Below, piece by piece: positions 52,607 to 62,369 of a stretch of 64,000 nucleotides of DNA. Every line of letters starts with the position of its first letter. Position 1 is the first letter of the stretch. Origin of the DNA: Mycobacterium sp. (GTDB lineage: Bacteria; Actinomycetota; Actinomycetes; Mycobacteriales; Mycobacteriaceae); contig JACPVR010000018.1 of the NCBI GenBank assembly GCA_016197405.1, positions 141,740 to 205,739 of the forward strand, in the 5' to 3' direction. Under the pieces are notes generated by a model. That model was given only the letters and a program-made list of their open reading frames with translations. It did no database searches and was not told the DNA's origin. A program made the translations under genes and the position numbers.

Positions 52607-55600
52607 CTACGGGCCGATCCGGATGGGTCCCGGCTTCCAAAGGCCCGATCGGGTGGCGGTGCCGAGCTCGATCTGCGCCTGCGGCGCGTCGACGATGGTC
52701 TCGAACTGGCGCAGCGAACCCCAGTCCCTGCCCCAGTCCCGCGACAGGTAGGTGGCCATCACATGCTGGCGCAGCAGCAGGTCGGTGATCCCCAGCAGGC
52801 CGCCGTTCTCGCCATCCTCCCAGGTGTCGGTGTCCTGCTTCTTGGCCGAATAGTCCGGTGTGATGCGGAATTTCGGCACCTCGGTGACACCGTTGGCGTG
52901 CAGCATCGGCTGCTGACAGGGGAAGGCCAACCCCACGGCCCAGTCCATCAGAACCGGATCGGTCGAGCCGACGAACTCCTGCACCGAACGCAACTCGGGC
53001 ACCCGCGGCGGTGTCACGGCCAACCAGTCACCGGGCGTCAGGGACTTGTCCTCGGCGATGATCCGGACAAAGGTGGCGTCGGCGGGCATCTCCGACCGCG
53101 GGAAACGCAGGTTGCGCCAGGACGGGATCGGTCCCAGGTCGTAGGGCACCACCCGGCCGGCCGGGACCGGCACACCGTCCGGACCCCCACGGGCGTACTC
53201 CAATTCGACGGTCTGGCCCTCGGTGCGGCCGTTGAAGATGCTGTTGCCGGTGATCGTGCCCGCGGCGGTGACCACCACCAGCGGGTGGGCATCGTCGGCG
53301 GGCGGCAGCGCATACCAGGCCGAGGCCAATGTGCTCTGCTGCTGCGGTCCGGGGACGAAACTTCCGGCCATCGGCACCCGGGAGGGGTCGAGCCCGTACG
53401 GCAGCGGAACCGTCGAACCATTGATCCCGGGTATGGTCAGCTTGCTCGGCGCATCCCAGTCATAATCGGTCCCGGGCTGGGCGTTCTCCAACCGGATCGC
53501 CTCGGCGACAATATGTTCCGGTACACCGTCCGGGGTGAAGCCGACCGGCTTGTCACCGCCGAGCGGGCCCAGCGGACCCCACGGCGCCGCACCCGGAACC
53601 GGGGTCAGGAACCCGTCGTTGGGATCGGGCTCCACCAGCACGTCATCGGCCAGCGCGCAGCCTCCGGTGAACGCACGCAGGTTGGCCCACGCATTGGAAT
53701 AGGTGGGGTACTGGCGGACGACACCGATCGCCATCGACGCGACGAAGACGAACACCATGAACCCGGCGACCACCGGTATCGGCGCCGCGGTCAGCACCCG
53801 CGCGATCCGGCCCTCGCCGCGATCGCGCGCCGCGAAATGCAACCAGAAGGTGTAGGCCGCCGAAATGGCGAACAGGATGAAGAAGATTGTGCTGACCGTG
53901 ATCCCAGCGATCGCGGGCTTGGAGTTGTTGAACGGCACGCCGTAGCTGGAGACATACCACCAGCCGTTGGTGGTGGCCCAGCACAGCGCCAGCGCGAAAA
54001 GCAATGCGCTCAGGAATGCCATGCGGTTTCGTGACCACCGCAGCACCGCCGGTGACACCAGCACGGTCGCCAGTGCGGCCATGGCGGCCCCGACGGCGGC
54101 GAACAGACCGAAGTGGTGCACCCACTTGGTCGGGGTGAACATCAGGAAGAACATCGTGCCGAAGATGACGCCCATCAGGCGCCAGGCCGGCCCGCGGGCC
54201 ACACCCGGGATGCGGCCGCGGCGCAACATGATGAACATCGCGGTGAACAGGCTCAGGGCGGTGATGAAGAAGCCGAACCGGCGCGACAGCGATCCGTCGA
54301 CGGTCGGCAAGATCAGGTAGTAGTAGCGCAGATTCTCGGTGTACCAGGCCTGACTGGGGCCGATTGCGGTACGAATCCTGGTGGCTTCCAACACCGTTGC
54401 CAGGGTCTGGTCGGCGAACACCACAGCCAGGATCACGGTGCCCGCGGCGAGCAGCGGCAGCACCAACGGCCAGGTACCCAGCAGTTTTCGGCGCCGCACC
54501 ACGATGCGCAGGATCGGGCGGCCACCGGCCAGCAGCGCGGCGACGGCTATCAGGCCCGTCGGCTGGATACCGAGGGTGAAGGCAGCCGAGATGATGGCCA
54601 GTGCGGCCGGCGTGAGCCGGCCCGAGGTGATGGCGCGTTCGATCAGCACATAGGTGATCAGGGCACCGACGGCGATCTGGCCTTCCGGGCGCAGACCGTT
54701 GTTGAACGGCATCCACGCTGCCAGCAGCACCAGACCGGCCGCCCACAGCGCAGGCCTACTGGTGACGACGGCTGGCCCCAACCGCGGCAACACTTCTCGT
54801 GACAGCAGCAGCCAGCACACCAGTGCGGCAACCAGGTCAGGCAACCGGATCCAGATGCTGGCATCGCTGACATGGGTCATCAGGGCCAGCAGGTTGTAGT
54901 ACCAGCCGAACGGGTCCTCCGGGCTGCCGAACCAACGGAAGTAGTTCGACATGTATCCGGCGTGGTCGGCCACCCGGGCCATCGCCAGGATGTAGCCGTC
55001 GTCGGAGGAGTTGGCGCCGGCGATGTGCCAGACCAGGAAGGCGCCGATCACCGTGGCGTCGACCGCGGTGAAGGTGCGCCAACGGCCCGGGATGAGCCGG
55101 TGCATGCGATGACCATCGGTGCGGTCCAGGCGCCACAACGCCAGCAGCGCAATGACAGTCGCGACGATGGCCAGCAGCATCGCGGTCAGCTTGAGCGGCG
55201 TCGGCGTGCTGGAGAACCGGGTGTCGATGGTCGCCGAGAACGACAGTCCTGGCGGCGCGGGTCCGGTCAGGTCGGTGAAGACGCCGACGATCGCCGGGCG
55301 CAGGTTCGGGTCGGCGAAACCGGTGCGCTGCTCGGAACCGTCGGCCTTGGTCAGGCCCACGAAGTTGGCGAACGTGCCCGCCGTGGTGGAGCTGATCTCG
55401 ATGCGTTCACAACCGGCGCTGACCACCCGGGCGCGCGGCACGCTGGCCACCACGACATTGCGGTCGGTGATGTCCACGCGCTGGGCGTTGACGTTGACGA
55501 ACAGCCCGTTGAGTGCGGCTTCCTTGCCCTTGGCCGGCGCTGTGCCCAGCACCAGACCACCGCTGGGTGGCATATCGCGGATGACCTGGCACGGGATGGT

Positions 55601-55804
55601 CGCGGTCAGCGTCACCGGAGCCTGCGTGATGAGCGGCGCGGTGACATTGCCGAACTGGCCCTGCTGCGGCCAGTTCAGCGTCGCGGTGGTCTGCACCACG
55701 GGCAGCAACGGCGTCGCGACCGCCATGACGAAACCGACCAGACCGGCGATCATGGCGACCCACCGCGCCACCTGCACGTCCTTCGGGCGCTGTGTCTCGA
55801 TCAT
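52607..55804 (-). CDS. embB: EmbB arabinosyltransferase
   Basis: EmbB adds arabinose from decaprenyl-phospho-arabinose to arabinogalactan and is the main ethambutol target. From ATG 55804, overlapping the embA stop, it has 1065 residues. The GT-C features are an N-terminal helix, a periplasmic jellyroll, the catalytic loop ANSSDDGYILAMARVADHAG, about 15 helices and a C-terminal carbohydrate-binding domain. The Met matching M306 of M. tuberculosis is Met275, with Ala before it. The frame upstream to 55837 is rejected. Confidence 0.95.
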   Translation of the reverse strand: MIETQRPKDVQVARWVAMIAGLVGFVMAVATPLLPVVQTTATLNWPQQGQFGNVTAPLITQAPVTLTATIPCQVIRDMPPSGGLVLGTAPAKGKEAALNGLFVNVNAQRVDITDRNVVVASVPRARVVSAGCERIEISSTTAGTFANFVGLTKADGSEQRTGFADPNLRPAIVGVFTDLTGPAPPGLSFSATIDTRFSSTPTPLKLTAMLLAIVATVIALLALWRLDRTDGHRMHRLIPGRWRTFTAVDATVIGAFLVWHIAGANSSDDGYILAMARVADHAGYMSNYFRWFGSPEDPFGWYYNLLALMTHVSDASIWIRLPDLVAALVCWLLLSREVLPRLGPAVVTSRPALWAAGLVLLAAWMPFNNGLRPEGQIAVGALITYVLIERAITSGRLTPAALAIISAAFTLGIQPTGLIAVAALLAGGRPILRIVVRRRKLLGTWPLVLPLLAAGTVILAVVFADQTLATVLEATRIRTAIGPSQAWYTENLRYYYLILPTVDGSLSRRFGFFITALSLFTAMFIMLRRGRIPGVARGPAWRLMGVIFGTMFFLMFTPTKWVHHFGLFAAVGAAMAALATVLVSPAVLRWSRNRMAFLSALLFALALCWATTNGWWYVSSYGVPFNNSKPAIAGITVSTIFFILFAISAAYTFWLHFAARDRGEGRIARVLTAAPIPVVAGFMVFVFVASMAIGVVRQYPTYSNAWANLRAFTGGCALADDVLVEPDPNDGFLTPVPGAAPWGPLGPLGGDKPVGFTPDGVPEHIVAEAIRLENAQPGTDYDWDAPSKLTIPGINGSTVPLPYGLDPSRVPMAGSFVPGPQQQSTLASAWYALPPADDAHPLVVVTAAGTITGNSIFNGRTEGQTVELEYARGGPDGVPVPAGRVVPYDLGPIPSWRNLRFPRSEMPADATFVRIIAEDKSLTPGDWLAVTPPRVPELRSVQEFVGSTDPVLMDWAVGLAFPCQQPMLHANGVTEVPKFRITPDYSAKKQDTDTWEDGENGGLLGITDLLLRQHVMATYLSRDWGRDWGSLRQFETIVDAPQAQIELGTATRSGLWKPGPIRIGP

Positions 55805-58800
55805 GGCAGCGCCCGGATCGGACCGGCGCGGTGCCAACCGAATTCGCGCTGGACACCCTGTTCGATGACGGCGTCGGGCGCCTGGTCGGCGGGGATCACG
55901 CGTTCGTATTTCTCAATGGAACCCCAGTCGCGATACCAGTCGTCACGCAGATAGGAGGGCACCGTCGACGTCCGCAGCAGCGCCTGGATGAACAGGAACG
56001 GTCCGCCGTCCTGCGCCGACTGCCACTGATTCGACGAGGACACCACCTGCTTGAAATTGGGCAGGATGCGGTACTCGGGCAGCTGCGCAACGCCGAGATG
56101 CTCGCTGAACGGGCGCTGGCACGGGAAGTTCGCAGCTGTGGCGATGTCCATCAGCACCGGGGTCTGGGAGCCCAGGAACTGACTAGCGCTCTCCAGCACC
56201 GGAACCCGCGGCGGGGTGAAGGCGAACCACTGGTCGTCGGACAGGTTCGGGTCATCGGCGACGATGCGCGCGACGTTGGCCTCCGGCGGTGCCCACGCCA
56301 GCGGGAAGCGCAGGTTGCGCCAGGCCTTCTGCGCGACGATGTCGATGGGCTGGACCTCGGTCAGCGCGGTGTAGCTGCCGTCGGGGCGCTGCACACCCCA
56401 CTGCAGTTTCAGCGACTGACCGTAATTGAAGTTGTGTTCCTCGTCGTACCACCAGATGGCCCCGGCCGCGGCGACCGTCACCAGCGGACGGTCGGCGGAA
56501 CGCGGTGGCAGCTGATACCACGCCGAGGTGGCCTTGGCGGCCACGGAGTTCTGGCCGTAGCTGCCCATCACCGGGGTGCGGGCCGGGTCGAGACCGAACG
56601 GCAGGACCACCCGGGAACCGTTGACGCCCACCGGACCGAAACCACCGCCGGTGCCCGCGGCGTAACCGATGCCGGCATTGGGTTTGTCCGGCGGACCGTC
56701 GGAGTTGACCAGACCAGGGTTGGCGATCACGGGCAGCGCGGGCTCGAGCGTCTCCTTGACCCCGTTGGGGATGAAGCCGACCGGATCCTGGCCGCCCAGC
56801 GGACCGTCGGGACCGTAGGTCTGCCCGGGCACCGGCTGCAGCATGCCGGCATTGGTGTCCGGTTCGACCAGGACATCGTCGGCCAGCGCGCAGCTGGTGT
56901 CGGACAGGCCGGACTTCAGCGCCGAGATATTGGCCTTGGCGGTGGTGTAGACGGGGTAGCGCTGTACGGCGCCCTTGGCCAGCGAGCCGACCTCCAGCAG
57001 CACCATGATCACCGCGACGACGAGCATCGGGGACGATGCCAGCACCCGGTTACGACGGGTGTTGGCGACCTCGACGTGGCCGGTGTAGTCGATCCGGAAG
57101 TGCAACCAGCCGGCCAGGATTCCGGTGACGATCGCCAGTGCCAGGAACATCGAGGTGACGGGCTGACCGGCCAGCACCGGTTGCTTGTCGAACCACGGCA
57201 CACCGTAGTTGCCGACATAGAACCAGCTGTTGATGCCCGAGGTGGCCCACGCCAGCACGAACAGCAGTGCCGTCACGTACAGCGCGAGGTTGCGTCGGCT
57301 GTGCAAGCCGACCCGGGAGAAGGCGAACGCGGTGACACCGCCGAGCGCACCGGCCAGGGCGGCGAACGCCCCGAACTGCACGGCCCACTTGGTCGGGGTG
57401 AAGGTCAGCAACAGCAGGCCCGCGGCGGTGGTGCCGATCAATCGCCACACCGGCCCGGACGCGGCGCCGGGGATCTTGCCGCGCCGCAGCAGTACCGCGA
57501 GCATGCCGAACAGGCACAGCAGCATCAGCAGCACCGCGAACCTGCGGGTCAGGGAACTGTCGGTGGATTCCTCGACGGTCAGGAAGTAGTACCGCAGGAA
57601 ATCCTGATACCAGGCGATGGTGGGCCCGACCTTGTACTTGATCCGCGCCGATTCGGCGACGGTCGCCAGCGTCTGGTCGCGGAACACCACGACGAAGATC
57701 AGCGACAACGCGGCCGCCAGCGGGGCCAGTGACGCCAGGATGCCGACCTTGCGGGCACGGATCACCGCGGCGATGGCGCGCGCGCCGACCAGCAGCGGCG
57801 CGATGGCGATCAGTCCCTGCGGTGCCAGCGTGACGCTGAAGACCGCGACGACGATCGCGGCCGCAGCGGCCCACAGCCGACGCGTCGCGATGGCGTATTC
57901 GACAAGTGCCCACACCGCGATGGTGCCGAAGGCGATGAGCGGCTCGGGCCGCAGACCGTTGTTGAACGGCAGCCACGCCGCCAGGAAGACCGCGCCCGCG
58001 GTCCACACCGTGACGCGGTTGGCTGCCAGCGCGCTGCCCAGCCGGGGCAGCGCCCAGCGGCTGACGATGAGCCAGGCGCCGATACCGGCCAGGGTGGCCG
58101 GGATGCGCATCCACACGCTGGCGGTGCTGACCGCCGCGAGATGCGCCAGCACCGACTGATACCAGTCGAACGGCGCTTCGGTGGCGCCGAAGTAGCGGAA
58201 GTAGTTGGCGGAGTAGCCGGCGTCGGCGGAGACCCGGGCGATGGTCAGGTTGTAGCCGTCGTCGGAGGACAGGGCGCCGATCAGATGCCACACCAGCAGG
58301 GTGCCGATGACGCCGGCGTCGGCCAGCCACGTCGATATCCCGCCGCGCGACAGCAGCCGTCGCCAGGAGTGTGTGACCCGCCGGCCGGTGCGGCGGTCCA
58401 GTACCGCCAGCGCGATCACCGAGGCGATGACGCACAGCACCCCGAGCACCATGACGGCGAGCTTGAGGACGGTCGGTGAGGTGATGAACCGGGTGTCGAT
58501 GTCGACGCGGGCGCTCAGGCCGGGCTGTGACGCCACCTTGAGTTCGGTGAACAGGCCTGCGACCTGTGGCTTCTTGTCGACGGGCAGCGTGCCGGTGGCG
58601 CCGGGGATGCCGACGAAGTCCGCGCCCACCGAACCGGCGTCGGCCCAGATGTGCAGCGTGCTGCAGGCGGCGGCGTTGACGGCGGCCCGCGGCGCGACCG
58701 CGGCCACCGAGTCACGGAACGCGACGACCACGGAATCGGCGGTGGCCCGCACGAACAGTCCGTTGCGGGTGGCCTCGATACCGCCGGGCGGGATGGTGGA

Positions 58801-59052
58801 GAACACCAGTCCGCCGCTGGCGGGCAGCGTCGACACCGTCTGGCACGGGATGGAGACGTCGAGGGCCCGCGGCGCGCCGGAGACCAGCGGGGCCGTCACG
58901 TCGCTGATGAATCCGTCCGGACCGGGAGCTTGCGGCCAGGTGATGGTGGCGGTGGTCTGCTTCACCGGGAGCAGCGGCGCCAGCCCGCACAGCAGGACTC
59001 CGGCGATACCCGCGAGGATTGCGACCAAGCGGGCGATACGGACGGCGGACAC
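55801..59052 (-). CDS. embA: EmbA arabinosyltransferase
   Basis: GTG 59052 (VSAVRIARLVAILAG) gives 1083 residues. EmbA works with EmbB on the arabinogalactan Ara6 terminus. The catalytic loop is SSDDGYNLTIARVSADAG, and the overall GT-C plus carbohydrate-binding layout is complete. The frame runs open to 59151, but the extra residues are not family-like. It is 68 bp from embC. Confidence 0.94.
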   Translation of the reverse strand: MSAVRIARLVAILAGIAGVLLCGLAPLLPVKQTTATITWPQAPGPDGFISDVTAPLVSGAPRALDVSIPCQTVSTLPASGGLVFSTIPPGGIEATRNGLFVRATADSVVVAFRDSVAAVAPRAAVNAAACSTLHIWADAGSVGADFVGIPGATGTLPVDKKPQVAGLFTELKVASQPGLSARVDIDTRFITSPTVLKLAVMVLGVLCVIASVIALAVLDRRTGRRVTHSWRRLLSRGGISTWLADAGVIGTLLVWHLIGALSSDDGYNLTIARVSADAGYSANYFRYFGATEAPFDWYQSVLAHLAAVSTASVWMRIPATLAGIGAWLIVSRWALPRLGSALAANRVTVWTAGAVFLAAWLPFNNGLRPEPLIAFGTIAVWALVEYAIATRRLWAAAAAIVVAVFSVTLAPQGLIAIAPLLVGARAIAAVIRARKVGILASLAPLAAALSLIFVVVFRDQTLATVAESARIKYKVGPTIAWYQDFLRYYFLTVEESTDSSLTRRFAVLLMLLCLFGMLAVLLRRGKIPGAASGPVWRLIGTTAAGLLLLTFTPTKWAVQFGAFAALAGALGGVTAFAFSRVGLHSRRNLALYVTALLFVLAWATSGINSWFYVGNYGVPWFDKQPVLAGQPVTSMFLALAIVTGILAGWLHFRIDYTGHVEVANTRRNRVLASSPMLVVAVIMVLLEVGSLAKGAVQRYPVYTTAKANISALKSGLSDTSCALADDVLVEPDTNAGMLQPVPGQTYGPDGPLGGQDPVGFIPNGVKETLEPALPVIANPGLVNSDGPPDKPNAGIGYAAGTGGGFGPVGVNGSRVVLPFGLDPARTPVMGSYGQNSVAAKATSAWYQLPPRSADRPLVTVAAAGAIWWYDEEHNFNYGQSLKLQWGVQRPDGSYTALTEVQPIDIVAQKAWRNLRFPLAWAPPEANVARIVADDPNLSDDQWFAFTPPRVPVLESASQFLGSQTPVLMDIATAANFPCQRPFSEHLGVAQLPEYRILPNFKQVVSSSNQWQSAQDGGPFLFIQALLRTSTVPSYLRDDWYRDWGSIEKYERVIPADQAPDAVIEQGVQREFGWHRAGPIRALP

Positions 59053-59120
59053 GAGGCTCGATGGTATGCGACGGGCCTTAGTGCACCGCGTAGGCCATCC
59101 GGCCCCGTCGGGGTCCGAGG

Positions 59121-62100
59121 TCAGGAATGGCGCAGCGGCGCCGGGCTCCACCAGCCGCTACGGGTCGCGGTGCCCAGTTCGAGGCGCGCCGGTGAGGCGT
59201 TCGGATAGAACGGCGCCAACCGCTGTAGCGCTCCCCAGTCCCGGAACCAATCGTCCTTGAGATAGGTCGGCACGCTCTCGGCCCGGAACAGCAGCTCACT
59301 GATCCCCAGCGGTCCGCCGCCCAGGTAATCCATCACCGGCGAGTTGGCCTCGGCGCCGAACCGGTCCGGCAGGATGCGCCACTTCGGCACCTCGGTGACG
59401 CCGTTCTGATGACCGAACGGACGCTGGCACGGGAACGCCAGCCCGACGAGCCAGTCCAGCAGCACCGGGTCCTGCGAGCCGACGACTTCTTGCAGCGACT
59501 TCAGCTGCGGGATCCGCGGTGGCGTCACGGCGATCCAATGTTGTGGCGACAGGTCGTCGTCACTGGCCACCAGGCGGATCTGGGTGGCCTCGGACGGAAT
59601 GGCCGACATCGGTGCCCGCAGGTTGCGCCAGGCCGGGGATGCGCCCACGTCGGCGAAGCCGACCGCGCCACCCGGGGTGCCCGCCGCGGCTTGGGCGTCG
59701 GTGGCCCACTGCACCACGACCTCGCCGGGATCGAAGCGGCCGGCGGCCGAGACCACCAGCAGCGGTCCGGCCTGATCGCGCGGCGGCAGCCGGTACCAGG
59801 CCGACCGCATCACCGCGGGCTGCTGTACGCCGGGACGCCAGCTGCCCAGTACCGGTGTGCGGGCCGAGTCCAGGCCGTAGGGCAGCCGGGCCCGGGAACC
59901 GTTGACACCGGTGGTCGCGGTGGTGCCACCCTGCGTGCCTGCCTCACCGTCGGCGACGGTGCCGGTGTCGCTGTCGGCGAAATTGCCCGCCTGGGTGGGC
60001 TCGGATACCGGGTCGGGTGAGACATCGGTCGGGATTCCGTTGGGCGAGAAGCCTATTGATGTGACGGAGCCGAGTGCGTCACCGACCGGAACGTTGATCG
60101 GGGTGAGCAGCCCGGTGTTGACGTCCTGTTCGACCATGACGTCGTCGGCCAGCCCACAGGTCTTGCCGGTCAGCGCGTCGAGATTGGACCGGCCCACCGA
60201 CCAGGCTGGGTACTGCTGGGTCATGCCGAGGGTCAGCGTCAGCACCTCGAAGACCACCAGCACCCAGGCCGCGATCGCCAACGGCGAGTGCAGGATCCGG
60301 CCCACCCTGGTGGGCCGCCAGGGTTTCTCCCCGCGTTTGGAGAAGTGGAAGTAGGTGGCCAGCAGCAGCGACAGCACCGAGAGTCCGAGCAACATCGTGG
60401 TGAAACCGAAATGCCACTCCGGGAACTGATTCGACCACGGCACACCGAAATTCGAGACGTACCACCAGCCGTTGACGCTGGCGAACGACAACGCCATCAC
60501 GAAGAGCACGATGGCGGCGAAGATGGTGCGGTTGCGTCGCGACCGCATGGCGTGCGCCGTGACCGCCACCGCCGCCAAGGCGCCCAGTGATCCAGCGAGG
60601 CCGGCGAACACGCCGAAGTGGTGCGTCCACTTGGTGGGGGTGAACATCATCGCCAGGAACGAGATGATGGTGATGCCGATGATGCGCCGGCTCGGGCCGG
60701 CGGCGGTGCCGGGAATTCGGCCGCGGCGCAACGACATCGCCACCGATACCGCCAGTGCCACCAGCAGTGCGAGCACCCCGAACCGGCGGGCCACCGACCC
60801 GTCGGGCGTGGCCAGGAACAACCGTTCGTAGCGGGTGTGCTCGTCGAACCAGCTCAGGCTGGGCCCGACATCGGACTTGAAGGCGCTGGCCTGGATCTCA
60901 CCGATGAACGACTGGTCGCGGAAGATCAGGAACACCGTGACGGTGATCGCGGCCAGGATCGGTGCCAGCAGCGGCAGCAAGCCGAATTGCGATGAGCGCC
61001 GGTGCAATATGGTGCGCAGCGGGCCGATCGCCACCAGCAGGGCGCCGATGGAGGCGATACCGGTGGGCCCGGAGAACAGTGTCAGCGCGCCGAGGATGCA
61101 CGCGACCGCGACCGGCAGCAGCCGGCTGGTGGCCACCGCGCGCTCGACCGAACACCAGGTCAGCAGGATGCCCAGGGCGATGATCGGTTCGGGCCGCAGG
61201 CCATTGTTCAGTGGCAGCCAGAACGCCAGGAACATGCCCGCCGCGGTCCAGCGGGCGGCGGTGCTGTGTTTGACGGCGGTGCCCAGACGCGGGATGACTT
61301 CCCGGCTGATGACCCACCAGCACGCCAGCGCCATGGCCAGGGTCGGCAGGCGCATCCAGACGCTTGCCGTGGACACGTGCGACCACAACGCCAGCAGGTC
61401 GTAGTACCACCCGAACGGCGCCTCGGGCGTACCGAACCAGCGGTAGTAGTTGGCCATGTAGCCGGCGTTCTCCGACACCCGGGCCATGGTCAGGATGTAG
61501 CCGTCGTCGGAGGTGTTGGCGCCGACGAAATGCCACCACACCAGCACCGTGGTGACCAGTGCGTCGAGCCAGCTGACCGACCACCAGCGGGCCGGCAGGA
61601 AGCGCCGCATCCGCACGCCGTCGGCGCTGTCGAGGACGTGCAGCGCGATCAGCGACAGCACGGTCAGGACGACACCGACGATCATCGCGATGAGCTTGAG
61701 GGCGGTGGGCGCGCTGCTGTAGCGGGTGTCGATGGTCGCCGACAGCGACAACCCGGGCGGCGCCGGACCGGACAGGTCGGTGAACACTCCGACGATTTGT
61801 GGACGGAAGTCGTAGCCGCCACGCTCGCCGCGCAGCGGGTCGGTGGGCTTGTCCGGGGTGAGATCGGTGCCTTCGGCCTGGGTGAGCCCGACGAACTCCG
61901 CGGTCACCTTGTCGGCGTGCGCGGTGAACTTGAGCTCCTGGCAGGCCGGGCTGAGCACCGCGGTCATCGGGGCCACCACCACAGGGGTGTTTCGCACCAC
62001 GACGACGAGGTTGTTGTTGATGCGCTGGATCAGCAGGCCCCGGTCGACGGCCTTGGGTGCCTGTTTTGGCACCGTCGAGAGCAGCACCGTGCGGTTCGCG

Positions 62101-62369
62101 TTGTCCGGACCGGCCAGCCCGGCCGCGGCCTGGCACGGCACGGTGATCTCCAGGTCGGTGGCGACATAGCTGATCAGCGGGGCGGTGACACTGCTGAAGA
62201 CGCCGTTCTGCGGCCAGTTGAGCTCGGCGGTGGTCTGTTTGATCGGCAGGAACGGGGTCAGTACGGCCAGCAGCGCACCCAGCAGGCCAGCGACCACGGC
62301 GACGGTCTTGGCGACTCGGTAGTCAGACCCGCCGCTGTTCACGGAGGTAGATGTTAACCGGCCGATCAT
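59121..62369 (-). CDS. embC: EmbC arabinosyltransferase
   Basis: ATG 62369 overlaps the aftA stop and gives 1082 residues. EmbC extends lipoarabinomannan arabinan. The catalytic loop is ANTSDDGYILTMARVSENAG. The C-terminal domain contains VPKWRILPDRFG, and the last residues WWSPAPLRHS resemble other Emb ends. The open frame upstream overlaps aftA and is ignored. Confidence 0.95.
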   Translation of the reverse strand: MIGRLTSTSVNSGGSDYRVAKTVAVVAGLLGALLAVLTPFLPIKQTTAELNWPQNGVFSSVTAPLISYVATDLEITVPCQAAAGLAGPDNANRTVLLSTVPKQAPKAVDRGLLIQRINNNLVVVVRNTPVVVAPMTAVLSPACQELKFTAHADKVTAEFVGLTQAEGTDLTPDKPTDPLRGERGGYDFRPQIVGVFTDLSGPAPPGLSLSATIDTRYSSAPTALKLIAMIVGVVLTVLSLIALHVLDSADGVRMRRFLPARWWSVSWLDALVTTVLVWWHFVGANTSDDGYILTMARVSENAGYMANYYRWFGTPEAPFGWYYDLLALWSHVSTASVWMRLPTLAMALACWWVISREVIPRLGTAVKHSTAARWTAAGMFLAFWLPLNNGLRPEPIIALGILLTWCSVERAVATSRLLPVAVACILGALTLFSGPTGIASIGALLVAIGPLRTILHRRSSQFGLLPLLAPILAAITVTVFLIFRDQSFIGEIQASAFKSDVGPSLSWFDEHTRYERLFLATPDGSVARRFGVLALLVALAVSVAMSLRRGRIPGTAAGPSRRIIGITIISFLAMMFTPTKWTHHFGVFAGLAGSLGALAAVAVTAHAMRSRRNRTIFAAIVLFVMALSFASVNGWWYVSNFGVPWSNQFPEWHFGFTTMLLGLSVLSLLLATYFHFSKRGEKPWRPTRVGRILHSPLAIAAWVLVVFEVLTLTLGMTQQYPAWSVGRSNLDALTGKTCGLADDVMVEQDVNTGLLTPINVPVGDALGSVTSIGFSPNGIPTDVSPDPVSEPTQAGNFADSDTGTVADGEAGTQGGTTATTGVNGSRARLPYGLDSARTPVLGSWRPGVQQPAVMRSAWYRLPPRDQAGPLLVVSAAGRFDPGEVVVQWATDAQAAAGTPGGAVGFADVGASPAWRNLRAPMSAIPSEATQIRLVASDDDLSPQHWIAVTPPRIPQLKSLQEVVGSQDPVLLDWLVGLAFPCQRPFGHQNGVTEVPKWRILPDRFGAEANSPVMDYLGGGPLGISELLFRAESVPTYLKDDWFRDWGALQRLAPFYPNASPARLELGTATRSGWWSPAPLRHS